NCBI RefSeq assembly: GCF_938030725.1
Contig: NZ_CALHIQ010000062.1
Coordinates: forward strand, 1-14,565
Reading direction: 5' to 3'
Source of the DNA: an uncultured Fretibacterium sp.
GTDB lineage: Bacteria; Synergistota; Synergistia; Synergistales; Aminobacteriaceae
Length of the DNA: 14,565 nucleotides
The position numbers and the translations under genes were made by a program. The notes under the pieces are model-generated. The model was not told the DNA's origin, did no database searches, and was given only the letters and a program-made list of their open reading frames with translations. Positions 6,450 through 13,634 of this stretch are shown here, in pieces; position 1 is the stretch's first letter, and each line of letters opens with the position of its first letter.

Positions 6450-8276
6450 ATGGCGAGTTCCAGCGGGAGCGAGACGGCAAGAGGGGATTTTTTTGACAGG
6501 TCGTGGCAGCGGACGAAGCTGTGCGGCGATTTCTCCAGGGAGGACGCGGGCAGAGAGGTCCGGGCCAACGGATGGGTGCGTAGGCGGCGCGACCTGGGCG
6601 GCATCATCTTCATCGAGCTGTGGGATCACACGGGGTCCGTTCAGGTGGTGTTCAACCCTGAGGCGGGAGATACCCACGGGGCCGCGGGCGGACTGAGGAG
6701 CGAGTACTGCGTCGCGGTGCGGGGCAGGCTCCGGATACGGCCCGAGGGCACGGAGAACCCGACGCTGAAGACGGGCGCTGTGGAGATCGTCGCCCAGGAC
6801 CTCCTGGTCCTGTCCAAGGCGTCGCCCATCCCCTTTGAGGTGGGGGAGGCGACGGACGACGTGGATGAGAACCTGCGCCTGACCTACCGCTACCTGGACC
6901 TGAGGCGCGAGAGGATGCAGAACAACCTGCGCACCCGCAGCCGAATCAACGCCTTCACGCGGCGCTACCTGGAGGGGCGGGGCTTCGTCGAGCTGGAAAC
7001 GCCCATCCTGACGAAGGCCACCCCCGAAGGGGCCAGGGACTACCTCGTCCCCAGCCGCGTCAACCCCGGGACGTTCTACGCGCTACCCCAATCCCCCCAG
7101 CTCTTCAAACAGATTCTGATGGTCAGCGGCTTCGATCGCTATTACCAGATTGCGCGCTGCTTCCGGGACGAGGACCTCCGGGCGGACCGTCAGCCCGAGT
7201 TCACGCAGGTGGACATCGAGATGAGCTACGTCGTCGAGGACGACGTCATGGAGCTCATCGAAGGGTACATGAAGGGGCTCTTTAAGGAGGTCCTGGGCGT
7301 GGACGTTCCGACGCCCTTTGGGCGCATGCTCTACTGGGACGCCATGGACCGCTACGGGAGCGACAAGCCGGACCTGCGCGTCACCCTTGAGCTCTGCGAC
7401 GTGGCCTCCGTCTTTGCAAAGGCCTCCTTCGAGCCCTTCAAGCAGGTGCTGAACGGCGGCGGTGTGGTGAGGGCGCTGCCGCTGCCGGGCGGAGCGGCGC
7501 TCTCGCGCAAGGAGCTGATGGACCTCGAGGACCGCGCCAAGAAGTTCGGCGCGTCGGGGCTTGCGGCGTTTCAGATGAAGGAGGGAGCTCTGAAGGGCCC
7601 CTTGGTTAAGTTCCTCACCGAAGGGGAGTTGGAGGAGCTCTGCCGGATCGCCAACCTGAAGGACGGGGACGCGCTGTTCGTGCTGGCGGACGCCTCCCGC
7701 GCCAAGGCCTGCACCATCCTGGGCGTTCTGCGCCTTGACCTGGGCCGATCCCGCGGCTTCATGAACGAAAAGGAATGGCGCTTCCTCTGGGTGACGAAGT
7801 TCCCGCTCTTCGAGTGGAGCGACGAGGAGAAGCGTTGGGTGGCGATGCACCATCCCTTCACCTCACCCGTCCTTGAGGAGGGGGACCTGATGGAGCGCGA
7901 CCCGTCGAAGGCCCTCGCCCGCGCCTATGACTGCGTCCTGAACGGCAACGAGGTGGGAGGAGGCTCCATCCGAATCCACGATCCGGAGGTGCAGGCCCGG
8001 CTCTTCAAGTGCCTCGGCATCTCGCCAGAGGAGGCCAAGCGTCGATTTGGGTTCTTCCTGAACGCGCTCTCCTACGGGACGCCCCCCCACGGCGGCATCG
8101 CCCTGGGCGTGGACCGTCTGGTGATGCTCCTCTGCGGCGGGCAGTCCATCCGGGACGTCATGACGTTCCCCAAGACCCAGCGGGCTCAGTGCCTGCTCTC
8201 GCAGGCCCCGGACGTCGTGGAGCAATCCCGGCTCGACGAGCTCCGGATTGCCATCGTGCCCCCTGAGGCGGAATAA
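6450..8276 (+). CDS. aspS: Aspartyl-tRNA synthetase
   Basis: Class IIb aminoacyl-tRNA synthetase of 608 residues, the bacterial form with an insertion domain. The N-terminal OB-fold anticodon domain contains GWVRRRRDLGGIIFIELWD (residues 41-59). Motif 2 is FRDEDLRADRQPEFTQVDIE with R239, and motif 3 is GIALGVDRLVMLL with R556. About 20 residues precede the usual AspRS start region (RTKLCGDFSRED). Residue L49, in RRRDLGG, occupies the position that is Leu in discriminating E. coli AspRS and His in non-discriminating enzymes such as that of Pseudomonas. This suggests Asp-only charging of tRNA-Asp, but it is a single-site argument. ATG 6450 is 9 bases after AGAGGAGA (6433-6440); the frame is open further upstream but that part is not AspRS-like. 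The glyoxalase gene follows after 39 bases, probably in the same transcript. Confidence 0.97.
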   Translation: MASSSGSETARGDFFDRSWQRTKLCGDFSREDAGREVRANGWVRRRRDLGGIIFIELWDHTGSVQVVFNPEAGDTHGAAGGLRSEYCVAVRGRLRIRPEGTENPTLKTGAVEIVAQDLLVLSKASPIPFEVGEATDDVDENLRLTYRYLDLRRERMQNNLRTRSRINAFTRRYLEGRGFVELETPILTKATPEGARDYLVPSRVNPGTFYALPQSPQLFKQILMVSGFDRYYQIARCFRDEDLRADRQPEFTQVDIEMSYVVEDDVMELIEGYMKGLFKEVLGVDVPTPFGRMLYWDAMDRYGSDKPDLRVTLELCDVASVFAKASFEPFKQVLNGGGVVRALPLPGGAALSRKELMDLEDRAKKFGASGLAAFQMKEGALKGPLVKFLTEGELEELCRIANLKDGDALFVLADASRAKACTILGVLRLDLGRSRGFMNEKEWRFLWVTKFPLFEWSDEEKRWVAMHHPFTSPVLEEGDLMERDPSKALARAYDCVLNGNEVGGGSIRIHDPEVQARLFKCLGISPEEAKRRFGFFLNALSYGTPPHGGIALGVDRLVMLLCGGQSIRDVMTFPKTQRAQCLLSQAPDVVEQSRLDELRIAIVPPEAE

Positions 8277-8315
8277 GGGTGTTTGGCGAATCGTGAACCG
8301 AGGGAGGAAACGGCA

Positions 8316-8678
8316 TTGAGGGCTGAATTTTGCCACGTCAACTTCAACGTCCTGGACCTGGAACGGAGCCTGGCCTTCTACGAGGAGGCCCTTGGCCTGC
8401 ACGAGGTCCGGCGCAAGGAGGGGCGGGACTTCATCCTCGTCTACATGGGCGACGGGACGACCGACTTCACGTTGGAGCTCACGTGGATGAGGGAGCGCAA
8501 GGAGCCCTACGACCTGGGCGAGGAGGAGTTTCACCTGGCCTTTCGGGTGGAGGACTACGATAAGGCCCTCGCCTTTCACCGCGAAAAGGGCTGGGTCTGT
8601 TTTGAGAACGAGGCCATGGGAATCTACTTCATCAAGGACCCGGACGGGTACTGGCTGGAGGTCCTCCCGCCCCGCTGA
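8316..8678 (+). CDS. gloA: Glyoxalase I-like protein (VOC family, lactoylglutathione lyase type)
   Basis: A 120-residue cytoplasmic metalloenzyme of the vicinal oxygen chelate fold with two beta-alpha-beta-beta-beta modules. Glyoxalase I converts the methylglyoxal-thiol adduct to S-lactoyl-thiol. All four metal ligands of E. coli GloA have counterparts: H7 (CHVNF), E54 (LELTW), H73 (FHLAF) and E115 (WLEVL). The closing DPDGYWLEVL is a GloA signature. The start is TTG 8316, placed 7 bases after AGGGAGGA (8301-8308); another TTG at 8283 would add 11 residues that are not family-like and swallow the ribosome binding site. It follows aspS by 39 bases and is followed by a strong terminator. Another thiol cofactor or a related VOC activity is possible, since the fold covers many reactions. 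Confidence 0.85.
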   Translation: MRAEFCHVNFNVLDLERSLAFYEEALGLHEVRRKEGRDFILVYMGDGTTDFTLELTWMRERKEPYDLGEEEFHLAFRVEDYDKALAFHREKGWVCFENEAMGIYFIKDPDGYWLEVLPPR

Positions 8679-8690
8679 TGACGGTCCTCA

Positions 8691-8742
8691 GGCCTCCCGT
8701 TCCTCCGGCGCTCGACGCTCCGGAGCGGACGGGGGGCCTTTT
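8691..8742 (+). terminator. Long rho-independent terminator of the aspS-glyoxalase unit
   Basis: A hairpin of about 18 pairs with one bulge joins GGCCTCCCGTTCCTCCGG (8691-8708) to the strand ending in GGGGGGCC (8738), and TTTT (8739-8742) follows. It starts 12 bases after the glyoxalase stop codon. The T tract ends at the base before the complement of the nagA stop codon. On the minus strand no U tract follows the hairpin. Confidence 0.88.
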
Positions 8743-9879
8743 CTATGCGCCAAAGACCTGACGGCCTCCGACGAAGGTCGCCCTGACGTTGAAATCGTCG
8801 TCGAGGCAGACGATGTCCGCGTCCATCCCGGCCGCAAGCTCCCCCTTGCCCGTCAGGCCCAGGAGGCGGGCGGGGTTCAGCGAGGCCATTGCCGAGAGCT
8901 CGGACAGGGGGCGCCGGGTACCCTGGTGGAAGTTTCTGAGGGCGCGGTTCATCGTGAGGAGGCTCCCCGCGATCGTCCCGTCCTCGTTGACGGGCAGGCC
9001 GTCCCGGACCGTCACGACGCCGCCTGCGAAGCGATAGTCCCCGTCGGGCAGGCCCGCTGCGCGCATGGAGTCCGTGATCAGGACGAGGCGGTCCGTCCCG
9101 ATGAGCCGGCAGACGGGCTCAAAGAGCTCCGGCACGACGTGCCGTCCGTCTGCGATGAACTCGCACATGACGTCGGAGACCGCCGCGGCCCCGACCATCC
9201 CTGGGCTTCGGTGGTGGAGGCCGCGCTGCGCGTTGAACAGGTGCGTGATGGAGCGTGCCCCCGCCCGCACGGCGGAGAGCGCCAGGTCGAAGTCCGCCGT
9301 GGTGTGCCCCAGGGAGGGTACGATGCTCAGTTCCCTTAGGCGGCGCGTGAAGGAGTGCTCCGGGTCCAGCGTCGGCGAGAACGTGACGATGCGCAGGACG
9401 TCCGCGCGCTCCACCACCCAGGAAACGTCCGGGGAGCGGCTGATGAAGGCCGCCGGGTGTGCGCCCCGCATGGCCTCGTCGATCCACGGCCCCTCAAGGT
9501 GCATCCCCAGGATGGCCGCGCCGGGCAGGGGGCGTGCCATGCCCCGGCGCACGGCGCGGACCGCAGCGTCGATCTCTCCCATCGGAGCGGTGACGGAGGT
9601 GGGCAGGAAGGCCGTGACGCCGTCCTTGGCCATGGCCAGGCTCAGGGCGTCGAGGGCCTTGTCCGTCGCATCCATGGCGTCGTAGCCCATGGCCCCGTGG
9701 ACGTGTACGTTGACGAAGCCCGGCAAGATGTACCGCCCGCTGGCTTCGACGCGCTCCGCCTCGATCCCGTCGGTCCGCTCCACAGGAAGGCACGCGAGGA
9801 CCCTGCCCTCGAAGAGCAGGGCGTGCCCCTCCAGCATCGCGCCGCCCCACAAGATCCTTTCCCCTGACAAGAGCTTCAT
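8743..9879 (-). CDS. nagA: N-acetylglucosamine-6-phosphate deacetylase
   Basis: A 378-residue cytoplasmic amidohydrolase, full length for the family. It removes acetate from GlcNAc-6-phosphate, feeding amino sugars from chitin, mucin or recycled cell wall into glycolysis or wall synthesis. The TIM-barrel metal site is intact: NVHVHG (H59, H61), E129 in MHLEGPW, H192 in SLGHTTAD, H213 in ITHLFNAQRG and catalytic D270 in LITDSMRAAG. NPARLLGL and GMDADIVCLD near the C-terminus are also typical. ATG 9879 follows a purine-rich GAGGGGAGAGGGG by a few bases. No nagB, nagE or regulator gene is adjacent, so glucosamine-6-phosphate deaminase must be elsewhere. It is convergent with the glyoxalase gene and divergent from ybaB. 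Confidence 0.96.
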   Translation of the reverse strand: MKLLSGERILWGGAMLEGHALLFEGRVLACLPVERTDGIEAERVEASGRYILPGFVNVHVHGAMGYDAMDATDKALDALSLAMAKDGVTAFLPTSVTAPMGEIDAAVRAVRRGMARPLPGAAILGMHLEGPWIDEAMRGAHPAAFISRSPDVSWVVERADVLRIVTFSPTLDPEHSFTRRLRELSIVPSLGHTTADFDLALSAVRAGARSITHLFNAQRGLHHRSPGMVGAAAVSDVMCEFIADGRHVVPELFEPVCRLIGTDRLVLITDSMRAAGLPDGDYRFAGGVVTVRDGLPVNEDGTIAGSLLTMNRALRNFHQGTRRPLSELSAMASLNPARLLGLTGKGELAAGMDADIVCLDDDFNVRATFVGGRQVFGA

Positions 9880-9898
9880 GGGCCCCTCTCCCCTCGAA

Positions 9899-9923
9899 CG
9901 CCCGCGCCCTTCACGTGCGGGCG
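9899..9923 (-). other. Inverted repeat in the nagA leader
   Basis: CGCCCGC (9899-9905) and GCGGGCG (9917-9923) form a perfect 7-bp stem with an 11-base loop. It lies between the nagA -10 box and its start codon, so it is probably transcribed. It could be a regulator site or a leader hairpin; no U tract follows it. Confidence 0.35.
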
Positions 9924-9935
9924 TCGTTTGATCGT

Positions 9936-9941
9936 ATTATA
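9936..9941 (-). promoter_or_regulatory. -10 box of nagA
   Basis: Perfect TATAAT on the minus strand, 56 bases upstream of the nagA ATG. The -35 is weak (CTGAAA at 17 bases, or TGAAAA at 16). The predicted start is near 9929, just before the inverted repeat. Confidence 0.55.
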
Positions 9942-10005
9942 GCGGGAGCAGGGCGACTTTTCAGGACTCGTTGTATTTTATGGTGCGTGGAACGGAAAAA
10001 GACGC

Positions 10006-10011
10006 TATACT
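10006..10011 (+). promoter_or_regulatory. Candidate -10 box of the ybaB-recR-ispDF-gltX operon
   Basis: TATACT matches 5 of 6 consensus positions and lies 63 bases upstream of the ybaB ATG. No good -35 is seen (GTGCGT at 17 bases). It is the only reasonable -10 on this strand in the nagA/ybaB spacer. Confidence 0.4.
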
Positions 10012-10074
10012 TTCAAAATGCTTTTAGGGCTTTCAGGTTTTCCGGCTCGACATTTTGCCTTGGAGGTTGGTTCG

Positions 10075-10386
10075 ATGAAGCTGAACAATATCATGAAGCA
10101 GGCCCAGAAGATGCAGGCGCAGATGATGCAGATACAGGAAAAGCTGGCGGAGGAAACCGTGGAGGCCAGCGTGGGCGGCGGCATGGTGAAGGCCGTGTTC
10201 ACCGGGAGCGGGGACCTGGTGGGAATCCACATCGACCCTGAGGTCATCAAGCCCGACGACCGGGAGATGCTGGAGGACCTCGTCACGGCTGCGGTCAACG
10301 AGGGGCTGAAGCAGAGCAAGGAGCTGGCCGCCCAGAGGATGGGCAGCGTGACCGGTGCCCTCGGCGCCATGGGGCTCGGAGTGTAG
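10075..10386 (+). CDS. ybaB: YbaB/EbfC family nucleoid-associated protein
   Basis: A small protein of 103 residues, the usual family length. The N-terminal helix is rich in Met and Gln (MKLNNIMKQAQKMQAQMMQ), followed by a beta sheet with VEASVGGGMVKAVFTGSGDLVGIHIDP split across about residues 28-54, and a C-terminal helix. Family members form dimers that bind DNA; in Borrelia EbfC does so with some sequence preference. The close pairing with recR is a widespread bacterial arrangement and suggests a role in recombination or nucleoid structure. The ATG follows GGAGGT by 7 bases; a reading from ATG 10018 would add 19 residues unlike the family. The usual upstream partner dnaX is absent. recR starts 9 bases after the stop, in the same reading frame. 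Confidence 0.95.
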   Translation: MKLNNIMKQAQKMQAQMMQIQEKLAEETVEASVGGGMVKAVFTGSGDLVGIHIDPEVIKPDDREMLEDLVTAAVNEGLKQSKELAAQRMGSVTGALGAMGLGV

Positions 10387-10395
10387 GCGGCGGCC

Positions 10396-11028
10396 TTGGA
10401 CCCTATCGCGGACCTGATCCTGTCCTTTACGAAGTTCCCCGGCGTCGGGAACAAGAGCGCGAGGCGGATGGTCTTTTACCTTTTAAAGAGGGATTCTGCA
10501 GAGCTTCAGGACCTGGGGAGGCGCATCGCCACCCTGAAGGATGAGCTTTGCGTCTGCAGCAGGTGCGGCAACGTATCGAGCGGGGACCCCTGTCCGATCT
10601 GCAGCGACGCGTTGCGGGACCGGCAAACGCTCTGCGTCGTGGAGGACATCGACGACCTGGTTTCCTTTGAGCAGGCGGGGATCTACAACGGCCTCTACCA
10701 CGTTCTGGACAACCGCGTTTCCCCCTTCGACGACGAGGACCTGAGCCCGGAGAGCGTGGATTCCCTCCTGTCGCACATTCGGGAGCTCGACGCGAAGGAG
10801 GTCATCATCGCCACCAACCCCCGCATGGAGGGGGACCTGACGTACTACACCCTCCTCGACGCGTTGAGGGAGGCTCCGGGGATGCGCGAGGGGATGAAGA
10901 TCTCGCGTCTGGCCTTTGGCCTGCCGGTCGGCGGCTCCATCGAGTTCGCCGACAAGATGACGCTGCACACGGCGCTTGAATCGCGCACGGCCGTGTCCGC
11001 AGGAAATGGGGGCGGGGAAGAAAAATGA
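10396..11028 (+). CDS. recR: Recombination mediator protein RecR
   Basis: A 210-residue protein, slightly longer than the usual 200. It works with RecO, and in many bacteria RecF, to load RecA on SSB-coated single-stranded DNA at gaps. An N-terminal helix-hairpin-helix region (FPGVGNKSARRM, residues 14-25) is followed by a four-cysteine zinc finger (C54, C57, C66, C69). A Toprim domain starts around LCVVEDIDDL with E83, and the C-terminal FGLPVGGSIEFAD is also characteristic. The start is TTG 10396: it is the first start codon after the in-frame ybaB stop, and GDP-like residues before the helix match RecR N-termini. No clear Shine-Dalgarno is visible, so translation is probably coupled to ybaB. 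Its stop overlaps the ispDF start by 4 bases. Confidence 0.96.
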   Translation: MDPIADLILSFTKFPGVGNKSARRMVFYLLKRDSAELQDLGRRIATLKDELCVCSRCGNVSSGDPCPICSDALRDRQTLCVVEDIDDLVSFEQAGIYNGLYHVLDNRVSPFDDEDLSPESVDSLLSHIRELDAKEVIIATNPRMEGDLTYYTLLDALREAPGMREGMKISRLAFGLPVGGSIEFADKMTLHTALESRTAVSAGNGGGEEK

Positions 11029-12182
11029 AGAAGTTTTCGTTCGTCATCGTCGCGGGGGGCAGCGGCAGCCGCATGGGGGGGGAGCGAAAGCAGTTCCGTC
11101 TCCTGGGCGGTCGTCCGATGTGGCGATGGAGCGCGGAGATGGCGGCCTCCATGGCGGAGGAGGGCATCGGGGAGATCGTCCTGGTCCTTCCCAAGGGCGA
11201 GGTGACCCCGCCGCCCTGGCGCCAGAGCGCCCGCATCCCGCTGCGCCTGGCGGGCGGCGGCGCCTCGCGGGCTGAGTCCGTCCTCAGCGGCCTCAACGCG
11301 GCGTCCTTCGACTACGTCATGGTTCACGACGCGGCCCGTCCCTTCATCAGCATCTCCCTGATGCGCCGTCTTATGGAGGAAACCAGCGAGGGCGTAGGGG
11401 CCGTCCCCGTCCTTCCGGCATCGGACGCCATCAAGCGCATTGACGGAGAGCGGGTGGAGGCGGTCGATCGTGACGGCCTCTACATGACCCAGACCCCTCA
11501 GTCCTTCTACAGGCCGACCCTGATGGCCGCTTTGCGGGATCGCGGCTCCGCCGTGAAGGACGAGGCCGAGGCGTGGCTGGCCTCAGGCCTGGAACTGCAC
11601 TGCGTGGAGGGGGAGCGCCTGAACTTCAAGGTGACCTGGCCCGACGACCTGCACATCGCGGAGAGGATCGCAGAGGGGCGGCGAGCCCCAACCGTCCGGA
11701 CGGGGCTGGGGTACGACGTCCATCGTCTGGTCCCGGAACGCCCGCTGATCCTTGGCGGCGTCCTGATCGAGGACTCCCCCCTGGGGCTCCTGGGACATTC
11801 CGATGCCGACCTGCTGGCCCACACCGTCGCCGACGCGATCCTGGGGGCGGCGGGCCTGCCCGACATCGGGACGCTCTTTCCCGCCAGCAGCGAGGAGTAC
11901 CGGGATGCGGACAGCATGGAACTTCTCAAGACGGCCGTGGACCTCGTCGTCGAGGCGGGGTGGACGATTGCCTGGGTGGATGCCGTGGTCCAGGCGCAGG
12001 TCCCGCGCCTCGGCCCTCACCTTGCTGAGATGCGAAAGCGGCTCTCGGCAATTTTGAACCCGGATCTGCCCAACTGCGTCAGCCTCAAGGCGAAGTCCGC
12101 CGAGGGGACGGGCGACCCCGGCCTTGGGGGCTCCATGACCTGCTGGGCCTCCGCCACCCTGTACGGGGACGGGACAAGATGA
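11025..12182 (+). CDS. ispDF: Bifunctional IspD/IspF isoprenoid (MEP pathway) enzyme
   Basis: A fused 385-residue enzyme. Residues 1 to about 222 are IspD, the 2-C-methyl-D-erythritol 4-phosphate cytidylyltransferase, with nucleotide-binding AGGSGSRMGGERKQF (R16 and K22 at catalytic positions) and VHDAARPF. Residues from about 227 are IspF, the 2,4-cyclodiphosphate synthase, with GYDVHR and GHSDADLLAH. IspF metal ligands are present as D231, H233 and H266, counterparts of D8, H10 and H42 in E. coli. The C-terminal KAKSAEGTGDPGLGG loop replaces the usual KATTTE sequence. The two activities catalyse non-consecutive steps; IspE acts between them and is not in this window. The start overlaps the recR stop (ATGA) and the stop overlaps gltX (ATGA), so the operon is translationally coupled. 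Confidence 0.96.
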   Translation: MKKFSFVIVAGGSGSRMGGERKQFRLLGGRPMWRWSAEMAASMAEEGIGEIVLVLPKGEVTPPPWRQSARIPLRLAGGGASRAESVLSGLNAASFDYVMVHDAARPFISISLMRRLMEETSEGVGAVPVLPASDAIKRIDGERVEAVDRDGLYMTQTPQSFYRPTLMAALRDRGSAVKDEAEAWLASGLELHCVEGERLNFKVTWPDDLHIAERIAEGRRAPTVRTGLGYDVHRLVPERPLILGGVLIEDSPLGLLGHSDADLLAHTVADAILGAAGLPDIGTLFPASSEEYRDADSMELLKTAVDLVVEAGWTIAWVDAVVQAQVPRLGPHLAEMRKRLSAILNPDLPNCVSLKAKSAEGTGDPGLGGSMTCWASATLYGDGTR

Positions 12183-13558
12183 TCCGCACGCGCTTTGCCC
12201 CCTCGCCGACGGGGGAGTTGCACATCGGCGGTGCGCGCACCGCTCTCTTTAACTTTCTGTGCGCCCGCTCAGCGGGGGAGGAGGGGCGCTTCATCCTGCG
12301 CATCGACGACACGGACGCGGAGCGCTCTCGGCCGGAGTTCGAGGCCGCGCTGATCGACGACCTGCGCTGGCTGGGGCTCGATTGGGACGAGGGGCCGGGC
12401 ATGCCCTCAAGCGCGAGTTTCCGGCAGAGCGAACGCGGAGCCCTCTATCGCCACGAGATGGATCATCTGAGGGCGATCGGGGCGGTCTACCCCTGTTTCT
12501 GCTCGGAGGAGCGATTGGCCGCCCTGCGCCGGGACCAACTGGCGCGGGGAGAACCGCCGCGGTACGACGGGCGGTGCCGCGGACTCACCCCTGAGGAGGC
12601 CGCTCGCCGCATCGCCGACGGAGAGCGGCCCTGCTGGCGCCTGGCGCTGCCGGACCAGGACATCGCCTTTGACGACCTCGTCCGCGGGCGACAGTCCTTC
12701 CCCGCTGGGTCGATCGGCGACTTCGTCCTTGAGCGGAACGACGGCACCGTGACCTACCTGTTCGCCTCCGCCGTGGACGATCATCTGATGGACGTCACCC
12801 ACGTTATCCGCGGGGATGAACACGTCCCCAACACGGCGCGCCAGCTCGCGATCCTGGACCGGATGGGGTGGCCGCGTCCGGCCTTTGCCCATATCCCCAT
12901 GGTCCTCTCGCCGGACCGGCAGAAGCTGAGCAAACGGACGGGCTCTACGCCCATTCGCGAGTACCGCGAACGGGGGTTCCTGCCCGAGGCCTTGATCGCC
13001 TACCTGGCGACGCTGAGCTGGACCCCTCCGGAGGGCGCGCCGATGCTGGACCTGAGCCGTCTGCCGACGACCTTTTCGCTCTCGACGATCGTCCGGTCCT
13101 CGCCGATCCACGACGAAGGGCACCTGCTCTACTGGCAGAGGCAGGCCATGGAGCGTCGGGGCGGGGCCCAGCTGGCCCTGGACCTCGCCGCTGCGACGCC
13201 GACTCTGCGCCCCTTCGCCGATCGCCTCGCGCCGCTGATCGGGGACATGCTTGAGGAGAGGCCCTTCCTGCCCGACCTGCGCGACGCCCTTGCCTTTCTG
13301 ACCCGACCTCCGGAAGGGGAGCGCTCCCCCTGGATGCCGGCTCTCGCGGCAGCCCTTGCGGAGGCAGAGGACTGGAGCCCGGAGGCCCTGAAGTCGGCCC
13401 TTGGGGCCTTTATGAAGGACCAGGGGCTTAAGGGGCGCGAGTTCTTTCACCCGCTGCGCCTTTTTCTGACGGGTGCCGACAAGGGACCGGCGCTGCCGCT
13501 GGTGCTGTTCGCCATGGGGAAGGAAGCGTGCTGTGCGCGCCTGAACGGAGGTCCTTGA
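12179..13558 (+). CDS. gltX: Glutamyl-tRNA synthetase
   Basis: A class I synthetase of 459 residues, normal for bacterial GluRS. The HIGH motif is HIGG at residues 15-18 within FAPSPTGELHIGGART, and the KMSKS loop reads KLSKR (249-253), as is usual in GluRS. Residues C106, C108, Y129 and C133 resemble the zinc site of the E. coli enzyme. VIRGDEHVPNTARQ is the conserved segment ahead of the KMSKS loop. The C-terminal 150 residues are a helical anticodon-binding domain. Some bacteria carry two GluRS copies or a non-discriminating enzyme that makes Glu-tRNA-Gln; the sequence alone does not settle this. Last gene of the ybaB-recR-ispDF operon, overlapping ispDF by 4 bases. No convincing terminator follows: a 5-bp CCGGC/GCCGG hairpin at 13570-13583 has no T run. 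Confidence 0.97.
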   Translation: MIRTRFAPSPTGELHIGGARTALFNFLCARSAGEEGRFILRIDDTDAERSRPEFEAALIDDLRWLGLDWDEGPGMPSSASFRQSERGALYRHEMDHLRAIGAVYPCFCSEERLAALRRDQLARGEPPRYDGRCRGLTPEEAARRIADGERPCWRLALPDQDIAFDDLVRGRQSFPAGSIGDFVLERNDGTVTYLFASAVDDHLMDVTHVIRGDEHVPNTARQLAILDRMGWPRPAFAHIPMVLSPDRQKLSKRTGSTPIREYRERGFLPEALIAYLATLSWTPPEGAPMLDLSRLPTTFSLSTIVRSSPIHDEGHLLYWQRQAMERRGGAQLALDLAAATPTLRPFADRLAPLIGDMLEERPFLPDLRDALAFLTRPPEGERSPWMPALAAALAEAEDWSPEALKSALGAFMKDQGLKGREFFHPLRLFLTGADKGPALPLVLFAMGKEACCARLNGGP

Positions 13559-13582
13559 GTGGGCGCTCTCCGGCCCGCGCCG

Positions 13583-13602
13583 GTATTCTGGTGTATTCTG
13601 GT
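13583..13602. repeat. Perfect tandem repeat, 2 x 10 bp
   Basis: GTATTCTGGT occurs twice in direct succession (13583-13592 and 13593-13602). The second copy supplies the TGG and first T of the extended -10 element of the next gene. A 10-bp period is about one helical turn, so two copies would present on the same DNA face. Confidence 0.75.
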
Positions 13603-13607
13603 ATAAT
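13599..13607 (+). promoter_or_regulatory. Extended -10 promoter of the small acidic ORF
   Basis: TGGTATAAT (TG-N-TATAAT) is a perfect extended -10 located 27 bases ahead of the small ORF. The hexamer 17 bases upstream (GCCGGT) does not resemble a -35, so either the extended element suffices or an activator binding the tandem repeat is needed. Confidence 0.6.
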
Positions 13608-13634
13608 GATGAAACGCAGAGGACTTGAAGGACG

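Noticed and set aside
12407..13450. 347-codon open frame on the minus strand opposite gltX
   Set aside because: Antisense shadow of gltX, with Arg/Gly/Pro-rich low-information sequence and no motifs.
13570..13583. CCGGC/GCCGG hairpin after gltX as a terminator
   Set aside because: The stem is only 5 bp and is followed by TATTCTGG rather than a T run. In this GC-rich DNA such palindromes arise by chance.
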